From NCBI RefSeq assembly GCF_010882125.1, contig NZ_JAAGVZ010000007.1, positions 124,001 through 188,000 on the forward strand: DNA of 64,000 bases, written 5' to 3'. Below are positions 45,389-54,669 of the stretch, one piece after another. The DNA is from Peribacillus alkalitolerans. GTDB taxonomy: Bacteria > Bacillota > Bacilli > Bacillales > DSM-1321. Made by a program: the position numbers and the translations under genes. The notes beneath the pieces were generated by a model. It saw nothing but the letters and a program-made list of their open reading frames with translations, had not been told where the DNA came from and did no database searches. How positions within the stretch are numbered: the first letter of the stretch is position 1; every line of letters begins with the position of its first letter.

Positions 45389-46408
45389 GTGCAAAAGAAA
45401 GATAGAAAAGGTGAATTGACTGGCAAACAAAAAGCTGCCATCTTACTCATTTCCTTAGGACCTGATGTATCAGCTTCAGTCTACAAGCATTTATCAGAGG
45501 AAGAAATTGAGCGTTTGACATTGGAGATATCAAGTGTTAGGAAAGTCGACACGCTTGAAAAGGAAGAAATTTTAGAAGAGTTTCATAACATTGCATTGGC
45601 ACAAGATTATATCACCCAGGGTGGAATCGGTTATGCAAAGACTGTTTTGGAAAAGGCACTAGGAACAGATCAAGCTGCTGCCATCATAAATAGGCTAACA
45701 TCATCTTTACAAGTTAGACCGTTTGATTTTGCTAGAAAAGCAGATCCTGCCCAAATATTGAATTTTATCCAAAATGAGCACCCACAAACAATAGCACTCA
45801 TTCTTTCTTATTTAGATCCATCTAAGGCAGGGCAAATATTATCTGAACTTCCTCAGGAAGTCCAAGCTGATATTGCAAGAAGAATTGCGATTATGGATAG
45901 TACATCTCCAGAAATAATTAACGAAGTTGAACAGATTTTAGAAAGAAAACTTTCAACTACAGTTACACAGGATTATACACAAACAGGCGGGATTGAAGCT
46001 GTTGTAGACGTGTTAAATGGAGTAGATCGAGCAACAGAGCGTACAATTTTAGATGCTTTAGAAATACAAGATCCTGAACTAGCAGAAGAAATTAAAAAGC
46101 GTATGTTTGTCTTTGAAGATATTGTTACTCTAGATGGCCGAGCGATTCAAAGGGTTATCAGGGATTCTGATAATGATGATCTGAAATATGCACTTAAAGT
46201 GGCTAGTGAGGAAGTTAAAGAAATTGTATTCAAAAATATGTCTAAGCGTATGGTGGAAACCTTTACGGAAGAGATGGAATATATGGGTCCTGTTCGCCTA
46301 AGGGATATTGAAGAAGCTCAATCACGTATTGTAGCAGTAATTAGGCGATTGGAAGAAGCTGGTGAAATCGTCATAGCACGCGGTGGAGGAGATGATATTA
46401 TTGTCTAG
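45389..46408 (+). CDS. fliG: FliG, flagellar motor switch/torque protein
   Basis: Rotor protein that contacts the stator. It has 339 residues. The N domain (LTGKQKAAILLISLGPDVSA) binds FliF, the middle domain contains the EHPQTIALILSYL motif, and the C domain carries the charged torque helix around VIRDSDNDDLKYALKVASEE. GTG 45389 follows GGGGGAAATAAG. Its stop overlaps the probable TTG start of fliH. Confidence 0.96.
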   Translation: MQKKDRKGELTGKQKAAILLISLGPDVSASVYKHLSEEEIERLTLEISSVRKVDTLEKEEILEEFHNIALAQDYITQGGIGYAKTVLEKALGTDQAAAIINRLTSSLQVRPFDFARKADPAQILNFIQNEHPQTIALILSYLDPSKAGQILSELPQEVQADIARRIAIMDSTSPEIINEVEQILERKLSTTVTQDYTQTGGIEAVVDVLNGVDRATERTILDALEIQDPELAEEIKKRMFVFEDIVTLDGRAIQRVIRDSDNDDLKYALKVASEEVKEIVFKNMSKRMVETFTEEMEYMGPVRLRDIEEAQSRIVAVIRRLEEAGEIVIARGGGDDIIV

Positions 46409-47189
46409 AATCATCAAATCGATGTGGGCTACTCCATCTGAAGAAAAAAAAAAGCCAATTAATATAAGACGAATTAATGTTCATGATTTCAGTGAAGAAC
46501 CAATACAGAATAATGCTCCAACCTTTAATGAAAAAGAAATTGAAGAACTAATTGAAGAAGCAAAACAACAAGCTTTTAAGATCATACAAGATGCCAAACT
46601 AGAAGCGGAACAAATTCTTTTTGAAGCAAATCATGCAAAAGAATCTTGGGAAAATGTCGAAAAGCCACACTTGATTGAAAACGCTCGTAATGAAGGTTTT
46701 CTTTTGGGCACTGAAGAAGGACGAAAGCAAGGATGCTTGCAAATGAGGCATTCAATAGATTTAGCAAAAGAAGTAGTGGATACTGCCAAGTCTGACTACC
46801 AATCCCATATAGAATCATCTGAAGAAACAATCCTACACCTTGGTCTGAAAGTAGCAGAGAAAATTATTAATAAACGGTTAGAAGCATCAGAAGAGGATTT
46901 TTATTCAATTGTTAGGAAAGCAATGAAAGAAGCAAGGGAATACCAGGATATTCAATTACATGTCCATCCAATCCATTATGGATATTTAATGGCACAAAAA
47001 GATGAATTGTTGTCCTTATTTCCGAAAGAAACTGATTTTTATATTTATCCCGATGATGAGTTAGCAGAGTCTACTTGTATCATTGAATCTTCTAATGGCA
47101 GGATTGATGCAAGTGTGGATAGCCAGCTTGATGAAGTTCGAAAAAAATTGTTTGAAATTTTAGAAGGTGATGTATCAAGTGAAGGCTAG
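46401..47189 (+). CDS. fliH: FliH, flagellar export ATPase regulator
   Basis: Peripheral stalk protein that inhibits and positions FliI. It has 262 residues from TTG 46401, chosen because GGAGGAG at 46385-46391 lies 9 bases upstream; ATG 46392 directly abuts that site. A central coiled coil (EIEELIEEAKQQAFKIIQDA) is followed by the FliH C-terminal domain (LHLGLKVAEKIINKRLEASE). It overlaps both fliG and fliI. Confidence 0.9.
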   Translation: MSRIIKSMWATPSEEKKKPINIRRINVHDFSEEPIQNNAPTFNEKEIEELIEEAKQQAFKIIQDAKLEAEQILFEANHAKESWENVEKPHLIENARNEGFLLGTEEGRKQGCLQMRHSIDLAKEVVDTAKSDYQSHIESSEETILHLGLKVAEKIINKRLEASEEDFYSIVRKAMKEAREYQDIQLHVHPIHYGYLMAQKDELLSLFPKETDFYIYPDDELAESTCIIESSNGRIDASVDSQLDEVRKKLFEILEGDVSSEG

Positions 47190-48498
47190 TCAATTATTAT
47201 CACGGATTGACGAACTCGATTCATTAAAGAGGTATGGTCGAGTTAAGCGAGTTGTTGGGCTAATGATTGAATCGCAAGGCCCTACTAGCTCTATTGGCGA
47301 GGTATGTTTCATCCATACTGGATCAAACGGGAATAAAAGGAAAATTAGAGCTGAGGTCGTCGGATTTAGGGAAGAAAATGTGATTCTGATGCCTTATACA
47401 GCAGTGAATGAAATTTCCCCAGGGGCTTTGGTAGAGGCCACATCAGCATCATTAGAAATAAAAGTTGGAACCGACTTGATTGGACAAGTATTAGACTCCC
47501 TAGGTAATCCATTAGATGGTAGCAATCTTCCAAAAGGATTATCAACTGTGTCCACAGAACAAGATCCACCTAACCCAATGGAGAGGCCTCCAATAGATGA
47601 GGGTATCGAAGTTGGTGTTCGGATGATTGATAGTCTCCTTACAGTAGGGAATGGACAGAGAGTTGGGATATTTGCTGGAAGTGGTGTAGGTAAAAGTACA
47701 TTATTAGGTATGATCGCTAGAAACACAAAAGCCGATTTAAATGTAATTGGACTAATAGGAGAACGCGGAAGAGAAGTTAGGGAGTTTATCGAAAAGGATT
47801 TAGGACCTGAAGGACTTAAACGATCCATTGTAGTTGTAGCCACTTCCGATCAACCTGCTTTAATGAGGATTAAAGGAGCTTATACTGCCACTGCCATTGC
47901 CGAATATTTTCGGGATAAAGGCTTAAATGTAATGCTGATGATGGATTCTGTAACCCGTGTTGCAATGGCGCAAAGAGAAATTGGTCTAGCAGTCGGAGAG
48001 CCTCCTACCACAAAGGGGTATACACCTTCCGTGTTTGCTGTCCTCCCTAGATTATTAGAACGGACAGGGACAAATAAGCTTGGTTCAATTACAGCTTTCT
48101 ATACCGTATTAGTGGATGGTGATGATATGAACGAACCGATAGCAGACACCGTCCGAGGGATCCTCGATGGACATTTTGTTCTAGACCGTTCACTGGCAAA
48201 TAAGGGGCAATATCCTGCAATTAATGTTTTGAAGAGTATTAGCCGTATTATGAACAATATTGTAGACCCTGAGCATCGTGGAAGAGCGGAAAAACTTCGA
48301 GAGTCAATGGCGAAATATTTAGAAAATGAAGATTTGATAAATATAGGTGCTTACAAAAAAGGATCTTCAAAAGAAATTGATGATGCTATCAAAAAATATC
48401 CTGAAATTCTCTCTTTTCTAAAACAAAGCACTACAGAAAAAGTAAGCAAAGAAGAGAGTATCGCCAAATTAATGAATTTAATAGGAAATGGTGAGTAG
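47179..48498 (+). CDS. fliI: FliI, flagellum-specific export ATPase
   Basis: F1-beta-like ATPase of the type III export apparatus. It has 439 residues. Walker A GSGVGKST lies at 167-174. GERGREVREFIEKDLG and VMLMMDSVTRVAMAQREIGL (Walker B) follow. GTG 47179 is preceded by AAGGTGAT at 7 bases and gives an N-terminus ending SLKRYGRVKRVVGLM; upstream in-frame starts at 47167 and 47170 lie in that site. Confidence 0.95.
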   Translation: MKASQLLSRIDELDSLKRYGRVKRVVGLMIESQGPTSSIGEVCFIHTGSNGNKRKIRAEVVGFREENVILMPYTAVNEISPGALVEATSASLEIKVGTDLIGQVLDSLGNPLDGSNLPKGLSTVSTEQDPPNPMERPPIDEGIEVGVRMIDSLLTVGNGQRVGIFAGSGVGKSTLLGMIARNTKADLNVIGLIGERGREVREFIEKDLGPEGLKRSIVVVATSDQPALMRIKGAYTATAIAEYFRDKGLNVMLMMDSVTRVAMAQREIGLAVGEPPTTKGYTPSVFAVLPRLLERTGTNKLGSITAFYTVLVDGDDMNEPIADTVRGILDGHFVLDRSLANKGQYPAINVLKSISRIMNNIVDPEHRGRAEKLRESMAKYLENEDLINIGAYKKGSSKEIDDAIKKYPEILSFLKQSTTEKVSKEESIAKLMNLIGNGE

Positions 48499-48499
48499 G

Positions 48500-48943
48500 A
48501 TGGTTTATCAATATAAGTTTTCGAAAATATTGACGTTGAAAGAAAGAGAAAAAGAAGACGCGTATTCTAAATACAGTCAAGCACTAAAACATTTTGAAGA
48601 AGTGGCAGAAAAATTATTTAGATTATTGAAGAAGAAAGAAGATTTGCTTGAATTCCAAGAAAAAAAATTAGTAAATGGATTGTCAGTCGATCATATCAGG
48701 CATCATCAATCCTTTATTGGTAACTTAGAAAAAATCATCGATCATTGTCAAAAAGAAGTGATCGAAGCGCGAACTAAACTGAATCTTTTTCAATCGTTAC
48801 TGATAGAAAAAAATGTTGAAGTCAAAAAGTATGAAAAAATAAAAGAAAAAGACTTTAGTAATTTTCTAGAAATAGTTAAAGAAAATGATAATCGACAAAT
48901 GGACGAAATTTCGATTCAACAATTTGTCAGCAAAGAAAATTAG
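48500..48943 (+). CDS. fliJ: FliJ, flagellar export chaperone
   Basis: Central stalk coiled coil of the FliI ring and escort protein. It has 147 residues from ATG 48500 (MVYQYKFSKILTLKEREKED), almost wholly helical and charged, ending MDEISIQQFVSKEN as in Bacillus FliJ. It begins one base after the fliI stop. Confidence 0.93.
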   Translation: MVYQYKFSKILTLKEREKEDAYSKYSQALKHFEEVAEKLFRLLKKKEDLLEFQEKKLVNGLSVDHIRHHQSFIGNLEKIIDHCQKEVIEARTKLNLFQSLLIEKNVEVKKYEKIKEKDFSNFLEIVKENDNRQMDEISIQQFVSKEN

Positions 48944-48951
48944 GTGATTGA

Positions 48952-49578
48952 ATGGCTAAACAAATCGATGGAAATGTGATGGAAGAGAAAAAGACATATA
49001 ACAAATTTCAATGGTTCCTTTTTATTGTAATCATTCCATTGTTGTTTACAGTTGCTTTAGCATTGATTGTCCTTACGGTTGCTGGTGTAAATGTATTTGA
49101 GCTAACGAAGAAATATAGTAGTCACGTCCCATTTTTATCTTCTTCCCAGGAAAATAACAATTCCTCATCTATTAAAGAATTTCAAAGCAAGATTGTCGAC
49201 CTTGAAGCAGAAATTATCGATCGAGAAGAACTGGTAACCAAATTAGAATCGATTATTGAAAGCAGAGAAACGGATCTTGAAACTTTAGAAATTGAAAACC
49301 AACGTCTTGAAGAAGAAATAATAGAACTACAGGCTGCTCAAGAAGATCACAAAAAAACGTTAAAAGATATCATTAACACCTATGAAACAATGAAACCCAA
49401 AAAAGCTGCTCCTATTTTAACAGCCTTAACGGATGAGGAAGCTGTAAAGATATTATCGAAACTAAAAGCAGATACTCTTTCATCAATTTTAGAACAAATG
49501 GAACCTGAAGATGCAGCTAGGCTAACCCAGCAACTCACTGTCCATTCTGAAAACGATCCATCCTTAAACGAGGAATAA
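48952..49578 (+). CDS. ylxF: YlxF, membrane-anchored MotE/MgtE_N-like protein
   Basis: Counterpart of the gene between fliJ and fliK in Bacillus. It has 208 residues. A transmembrane helix lies at about 19-43 (WFLFIVIIPLLFTVALALIV). A coiled coil of about 70 residues follows (LEAEIIDREELVTKLESIIE). The C-terminal MgtE-N-like motif is ILTALTDEEAVKILSKLKAD then QMEPEDAARLTQQL. The architecture resembles the MotC chaperone MotE of Gram-negatives; its function in Bacillus is unproven. Confidence 0.85.
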   Translation: MAKQIDGNVMEEKKTYNKFQWFLFIVIIPLLFTVALALIVLTVAGVNVFELTKKYSSHVPFLSSSQENNNSSSIKEFQSKIVDLEAEIIDREELVTKLESIIESRETDLETLEIENQRLEEEIIELQAAQEDHKKTLKDIINTYETMKPKKAAPILTALTDEEAVKILSKLKADTLSSILEQMEPEDAARLTQQLTVHSENDPSLNEE

Positions 49579-49614
49579 TAACACCACATTCTATTATTGA
49601 AGGGAGGTGAAAAT

Positions 49615-50949
49615 ATGCAGACAAGTAGTGTAAATCAATCAAATATATGTTCACAGACTAATAAAACATCACTACTAAGTAAGTCTCGCTCCTCTTCATT
49701 CGGGTCTGTTTTCTCGAATATGACGAAAATCACGGACGAAACTAAATCAACCAATGATAATAAAACTATTAGCAATGGTATGGAGGAGTTACTATCATTT
49801 CTATCCATCAATCATTTAACTGAAATTGAGGGCGCTGGAGCTTTTATTGAAGATTGGATGGTAAATGGTGCAGAAGTGAACTCACACCCATTTATGGATA
49901 AGTTGTTCAAGGATGAAGAAATTTCTTCTTTAAATGAGTTATTAGGATCATTTTTTATTGGTTTGAATCTAGATACCGAAAAGCTTCCTAGTCTTGGAGA
50001 AGGTTCATTTTTTGAAGTGAGTCTAAAAGCCCTTAGAGGGATTACAGAAATGCTTAATGGTCCTGAAGGATATTCACAATTAAAAGATAACCTACCTTTG
50101 ATTAAAATGGCTAAGCTTCAAACCATGCTTGCTAATTTCATGGATTTATCCAACGCAGATATAAACACTAACAATGCCGTTAAGTCATTTCTTAATGAAA
50201 TAGCATCAAAATTAGAGAAGCAATTGTCCTATCAAAATACAAGTTCATACGTTAAACAACTGGATAGCACTTTAGAGGAGACTAAACAGACTTTTACTAG
50301 TCAAATAAATACCTTGAAAGAACATCCAAAACTGAATAGTAAAGAAACCCTTTTATCGGCATTCCAAAGAAATATAAAACAAGAAACAGCAGATATGCTG
50401 GGATTGCCAAAATCGTTATCTCTGGCTACTAGTGACCAACCTCTAGGCCAAGGGTTTACACTTTCCATGTCAAAGGTTGAACAGTTTGTCCTGACAGTCG
50501 GTAAAAGTGACACATCGGTGAATCAAGAGCAATTTATCAAGTCTTTTGAATCCATCATCGCCAAATCCATTTTACAAAATGGCAAGGGGCTACAAAAAAT
50601 ACTTATCAGGTTGAATCCAGAACATCTTGGAAGCTTACGAATCGAGTTGATTCAAAAAGATAGCATGATGGTTGCGAAGATTTTGGCTTCTTCAGGAAAA
50701 GCAAAAGAACTTCTTGATTCTCATCTTTCAGGCCTTAAACAAGCATTTACTAATCAGAATTTATCTGTTGAAAGAGTTGAAGTATCTCAATCGTTCAATC
50801 CTTTCACACAAGAAAAATCCTTGACTCGTGAACATGGACAAAATCAGCACCAACCAAGGCACCAGGAAGATACCAATCAAGAACAAGACGATAATGAAGT
50901 AGATTTCCTTTCAAGTTTTGAAGAAGCTTTACTTAGTGTAGAAGGGTAG
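49615..50949 (+). CDS. fliK: FliK, hook-length control protein
   Basis: Molecular ruler and export-specificity switch. It has 444 residues from ATG 49615 after GGGAGGTGA; TTG 49597 is upstream of that site. The N-terminal two thirds are hydrophilic and poorly conserved. The C-terminal domain contains the family strip LQKILIRLNPEHLGSLRIEL and a helix AKELLDSHLSGLKQAFTNQN, then a Gln/His-rich acidic tail. It follows ylxF and precedes flgD. Confidence 0.92.
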   Translation: MQTSSVNQSNICSQTNKTSLLSKSRSSSFGSVFSNMTKITDETKSTNDNKTISNGMEELLSFLSINHLTEIEGAGAFIEDWMVNGAEVNSHPFMDKLFKDEEISSLNELLGSFFIGLNLDTEKLPSLGEGSFFEVSLKALRGITEMLNGPEGYSQLKDNLPLIKMAKLQTMLANFMDLSNADINTNNAVKSFLNEIASKLEKQLSYQNTSSYVKQLDSTLEETKQTFTSQINTLKEHPKLNSKETLLSAFQRNIKQETADMLGLPKSLSLATSDQPLGQGFTLSMSKVEQFVLTVGKSDTSVNQEQFIKSFESIIAKSILQNGKGLQKILIRLNPEHLGSLRIELIQKDSMMVAKILASSGKAKELLDSHLSGLKQAFTNQNLSVERVEVSQSFNPFTQEKSLTREHGQNQHQPRHQEDTNQEQDDNEVDFLSSFEEALLSVEG

Positions 50950-50956
50950 TTGCTAA

Positions 50957-51598
50957 ATGTCTAAAATACAAGAAAGTCTTTTACTGACAAGCTATCAGCA
51001 AGATAAAAGAAAAACAGGCTCTGATGTATTAGGGAAAGATGATTTCTTAAAAATCCTGATGACACAGCTTCAGAATCAAGATCCAATGAATCCTATGCAA
51101 GATAAAGATTTTGTTGCACAAATGGCAACCTTTTCTTCCCTTGAGCAAATTACAAATATGGGAAAATCTATAGAAAAATTTGTTTCTGTCCAACAACAAA
51201 GCCAGCTTATTTCTTACAATCAGTTTGTGGGGAGAGAAGTAACATGGCATAAACTGACTGAAAATGAAGACCCAAATAAAGCACCTATTATATCTGAAGG
51301 AAAAGGGATTGTTTCCTCTGTCCAGTTTAAAGAGGATAGTGTAATTTTCATCCTAAAAGATGGAACTACACTTGAACCAGGAAACATTTCTCAAATCAAT
51401 CAATCCAATACTACTAATAGTCTATTAACAGCAAGTGAACTAATTGGGAAAATGGTAACCTGGAAAAATGAATCAGGTGTTGAAGTTTCAGCAAGGGTTA
51501 AAAGCGTTCAAACGAAAGATGGTCAAACTGTATTTGAGATGGATAATGAAGAAAAATCTAAAATCATTTCCGATCAAATGATAAGTATTTCAGCTTAA
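50957..51598 (+). CDS. flgD: FlgD, hook-capping protein
   Basis: Scaffold for hook polymerisation. It has 213 residues, longer than the roughly 140 of the B. subtilis protein. The N-terminal motif is GKDDFLKILMTQLQNQDPMN then DFVAQMATFSSLEQI. The C-terminal part includes two related stretches (VGREVTWHK and IGKMVTWKN, each followed by a beta-rich segment), suggesting an internal duplication of the small barrel. Confidence 0.93.
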   Translation: MSKIQESLLLTSYQQDKRKTGSDVLGKDDFLKILMTQLQNQDPMNPMQDKDFVAQMATFSSLEQITNMGKSIEKFVSVQQQSQLISYNQFVGREVTWHKLTENEDPNKAPIISEGKGIVSSVQFKEDSVIFILKDGTTLEPGNISQINQSNTTNSLLTASELIGKMVTWKNESGVEVSARVKSVQTKDGQTVFEMDNEEKSKIISDQMISISA

Positions 51599-51612
51599 AG
51601 AGAGGTGAAGTT

Positions 51613-52014
51613 ATGAACAAAACTACCTTTAGGTCAGTACATTCACCTATAATCCCGTTACACAAGAACAAGAGTAACAGTCCAAAACCAACAGGACAGA
51701 TAGGGATATCATTTTCAAACCAATTAAACCAAGAAATTCAAAAACAAGTACAACAAAAGCCGTTAACTTTTAGCAAGCATGCAACGATCAGAATGGATCA
51801 AAGAAATATTTCAATTGATGTAGAAATGCAGAGAAAGATTGAAGAAAAACTATTAGAAGCAAAAAACAAAGGTGTAAACGACTCCCTAGTTCTATTACAT
51901 AATGCAGCCTTAATCATCAATGCCAAGAACAATACCGTTATCACTGCTATGGACAGAAATGAAGCAGCATCCCAAATATTTACCAATATCAACGGAACCA
52001 TATTAATAGATTAA
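51613..52014 (+). CDS. flagellar operon protein of the TIGR02530 type
   Basis: Small conserved protein found between flgD and flgE in many Firmicutes; no function is established. It has 133 residues. The family core is LTFSKHATIRMDQRNISID then KGVNDSLVLLHNAALIINA and NNTVITAMDRNE; the N-terminus is basic and variable. AGAGGTGAAG precedes ATG. I saw no membrane segment or signal. Confidence 0.82.
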   Translation: MNKTTFRSVHSPIIPLHKNKSNSPKPTGQIGISFSNQLNQEIQKQVQQKPLTFSKHATIRMDQRNISIDVEMQRKIEEKLLEAKNKGVNDSLVLLHNAALIINAKNNTVITAMDRNEAASQIFTNINGTILID

Positions 52015-52085
52015 TAGGCTGGACCGAAAAGGAAGCCTAGGCTTGCTGAATGACAGAAGCGGCCATTAAGAAAGGGGAAACTATA

Positions 52086-53927
52086 ATGCTTAGATCCATG
52101 TATTCAGGTATCAGTGGTTTAAAAAACTTCCAAACAAAGCTTGACGTAATAGGAAATAACATTGCAAACGTTAATACATTTGGTTATAAAAAAGGTCGCG
52201 TAACATTCAAAGACACGATGAACCAAACCATTGCTGGTGCAAGTGCTGCTCAAGATAACCGTGGTGGAAAAAACCCGATGCAGGTTGGACTAGGGTCGAC
52301 TGTAGCTTCTATTGACACAGTTCATACTCAATCTAGTTTGCAAACTACAGGGCGACCTTTGGATCTTGGAATATCAGGAGATGGGTATTTTGTTGTTAAG
52401 CAAGGAAATGCTGAATTTTTCACTAGAGCTGGGAACTTTTATTTAGATGATAATGGAAACCTTGTAAATGGTGATGGTATGAAAGTTCAAGCATATAAGT
52501 ATGATGAACAAGGTAATATTACCAATAAATATGGAGATGTTGCTGTTAATGTTAATGCAGTTTTACCTCCTGTTAAAACTACTGGTATTGAATTTTCTGA
52601 AAATTTATCAAGTAATGCAAATAAAGGCTCAGTGTTTAATCAGCAAATTAAAGTAGTGGATGAAAATGGTATATCCCGTTCTACTACTATTTACTTTAAA
52701 AAACTCTCACAAGATAATTGGGGTGTATATACAAAAGAGCCATTGGAAGCAACAGCTATCCCAACTGGTGGATTAAAGGCGGATTTATCCGTATATACCG
52801 GATCAAATAAAGTCAAGTGGGATTTGCGATATACTGGTACTGCTGGTAGTGAATATAGTTTAACAGACGGAACTAATACTATCCCATTGACAGTAACAGC
52901 TTCCAAAAAATTAATATTACCTAATCCAGTAAATCTAACTCATAAAACTTTACTTGCAGGACTTCAATTGGACGTTTCAAGCATTGAAAAACCAGCAAGT
53001 GTAACATCAACACAATTAATAGGTAATACAGGAAATTTTAAGGTGAATATACCTACTTCGTACACACCTTCAACTGATACAAATTATTCAATAACATACA
53101 CTGCAGCAGTACCACCAGTACCTGGACCAGCGGCCCCAGAATCTTACAATATTAGTGTGAATGGTGCACCAGCAACAACAATAACTTGGAATGCTAGCGG
53201 GAAATTTGTAACAGCTGAAGGAGTAGAAATTGATAAAAATGGGTTATCTCCTAATGATGGAGACACGTGGATAATTGATGCGAAAGCAAAAACCCCACAA
53301 GTTCCTAACCCTGCTACTACACCCATAGCGTCGATTGAGGTAAATCCAGCAACTAAAGAGGATCATAAATTGACATTTGTTAATGGCAAGATTCCAAATG
53401 ATAAGTCGACGATTACAATGGATTTATCAATTCCTTCTGGTTTTAAGGATGATGTTGATACTGTTACAAATGAAAGTATACAAATATTAAAAGGAATCAA
53501 ATTTGATTTTTCAAAATTAACACAGGAAGATGGATCAATGACTGCTCTAATAAATCCAGATGGGAATACTGAAGGTTCTCTTGAGAGCTTTAACATAGGT
53601 GCTAGTGGGGAAATTAATGGTGTTTATTCAAATGGACAAGTTTTAACTTTAGGCCAGCTTGCACTAGCTAAATTTTCCAACTCATCAGGTTTAACTAAAG
53701 CAGGTAACAACCTCTTCCAAGAATCCATCAACTCAGGTACTGCTAATATTAACGTTGCCGGAGAAGGCCGAGGAACAATTGCTTCAGGTTCACTTGAAAT
53801 GTCAAATGTTGATTTGTCAGAAGAGTTTACAGAAATGATTACTGCTCAACGTGGGTTCCAAGCAAATACTAGAATTATCACGACTTCAGATGAAATCCTT
53901 CAAGAGCTAGTTAATCTAAAACGATAG
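52086..53927 (+). CDS. flgE: FlgE, flagellar hook protein, long form
   Basis: Hook subunit. It has 613 residues, over twice the 264 of B. subtilis. The N-terminal D0 is MLRSMYSGISGLKNFQTKLD with IGNNIANVNTFGYKKGRVTF; the C-terminal D0 has MSNVDLSEEFTEMITAQRGF and TRIITTSDEILQELVNLKR. The extra about 300 residues sit in the middle (about 200-500), beta-rich, Thr/Asn-rich, with Pro-rich linkers (PPVPGPAAP, PQVPNPATTP). ATG 52086 follows AAGGGGAAA; an in-frame ATG at 52050 has no better site. Many Bacillus annotations call this gene flgG. Confidence 0.92.
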   Translation: MLRSMYSGISGLKNFQTKLDVIGNNIANVNTFGYKKGRVTFKDTMNQTIAGASAAQDNRGGKNPMQVGLGSTVASIDTVHTQSSLQTTGRPLDLGISGDGYFVVKQGNAEFFTRAGNFYLDDNGNLVNGDGMKVQAYKYDEQGNITNKYGDVAVNVNAVLPPVKTTGIEFSENLSSNANKGSVFNQQIKVVDENGISRSTTIYFKKLSQDNWGVYTKEPLEATAIPTGGLKADLSVYTGSNKVKWDLRYTGTAGSEYSLTDGTNTIPLTVTASKKLILPNPVNLTHKTLLAGLQLDVSSIEKPASVTSTQLIGNTGNFKVNIPTSYTPSTDTNYSITYTAAVPPVPGPAAPESYNISVNGAPATTITWNASGKFVTAEGVEIDKNGLSPNDGDTWIIDAKAKTPQVPNPATTPIASIEVNPATKEDHKLTFVNGKIPNDKSTITMDLSIPSGFKDDVDTVTNESIQILKGIKFDFSKLTQEDGSMTALINPDGNTEGSLESFNIGASGEINGVYSNGQVLTLGQLALAKFSNSSGLTKAGNNLFQESINSGTANINVAGEGRGTIASGSLEMSNVDLSEEFTEMITAQRGFQANTRIITTSDEILQELVNLKR

Positions 53928-53942
53928 ATTTAAGGGAGGGTA

Positions 53943-53973
53943 GGAGCTAAAGAACTTTTGTTACTTTAGCTCC
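53943..53973 (+). promoter_or_regulatory. hairpin between the swrD ribosome site and start codon
   Basis: GGAGCTAAAG (53943-53952) and CTTTAGCTCC (53964-53973) are exact 10-bp arms with an 11-base loop and no following T-run. The strong site AAGGGAGGG lies at 53932-53940 and the TTG start at 53982, so folding would bring them to about 10 bases apart. Confidence 0.6.
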
Positions 53974-53981
53974 CCATTACA

Positions 53982-54206
53982 TTGATCAATGTCACTAGGT
54001 TAAACGGGAAGAGCTATATGGTAAACGCACTATACATAGAAGCGGTTGAATCTCATCCTGATACGATGATTACATTAACGAATGGTAAAAAGTTTGTTGT
54101 TGCTGAAACGGAAGGTCAAATTAAGACTGCCATTATCCAATTTTATCGTTCTATTAATTTATTGGGGCTTCAGAAAAATGAGGAGGACCTAGCTAATGAA
54201 GAATAA
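53982..54206 (+). CDS. swrD: SwrD (FlbD family), flagellar power/swarming protein
   Basis: In B. subtilis SwrD (YlzI) raises flagellar torque and is needed for swarming. It has 74 residues. INVTRLNGKSYMVNALYIEA and ITLTNGKKFVVAET are the FlbD signature. TTG 53982 gives the family N-terminus, but no ribosome site lies within 12 bases; the nearest good one is 41 bases upstream across a perfect hairpin. The 3' end overlaps fliL by 11 bases. Confidence 0.9.
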   Translation: MINVTRLNGKSYMVNALYIEAVESHPDTMITLTNGKKFVVAETEGQIKTAIIQFYRSINLLGLQKNEEDLANEE

Positions 54207-54624
54207 GCTCCTTACAATCATGATAGTATTGTTAGTTTCAATTACCTTGATCGGTGCGATAGCTTTAGTTGTCGTCCTAAAATTCACAGGGGATGAAGCT
54301 GCACATTCTGAACCTTCCATCGATGAAATCATCGATGCGTCAGTGGAGGTTCCTGAAATCACTACAAATTTAGCAAGTGGAGATTTTATTAAGATTTCCT
54401 TTATGGTTCAAACCGACAGCAAGAAAGCGAAGGAAGAATTGGAAAAACGAAACTTTCAGGTTAAAAATATTATTTTAACCGAGCTTTCTGAACTTAAGTC
54501 AGATGATTTAAAGGGCAAGGCCGGAAAAGAAAAGCTTCAAGATAAACTTGAAAATAAGTTAAACAGCATTATGCAGGAAGGTACGATTGAAAAGGTGTAC
54601 ATCACCTCATCCATCCTCCAATAA
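54196..54624 (+). CDS. fliL: FliL, flagellar basal-body-associated membrane protein
   Basis: Stator-associated single-pass protein. It has 142 residues. One N-terminal transmembrane helix lies at about 5-29 (LLTIMIVLLVSITLIGAIAL), and the stomatin-like periplasmic domain includes FIKISFMVQTDSKKAKEELE and ILTELSELKSDDLKGK. AGGAGGACC precedes ATG inside the end of swrD. Confidence 0.93.
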   Translation: MKNKLLTIMIVLLVSITLIGAIALVVVLKFTGDEAAHSEPSIDEIIDASVEVPEITTNLASGDFIKISFMVQTDSKKAKEELEKRNFQVKNIILTELSELKSDDLKGKAGKEKLQDKLENKLNSIMQEGTIEKVYITSSILQ

Positions 54625-54669
54625 ACAAATAAAGAATATATTTACAGAGGTAATGGGAGGTGACGATCC

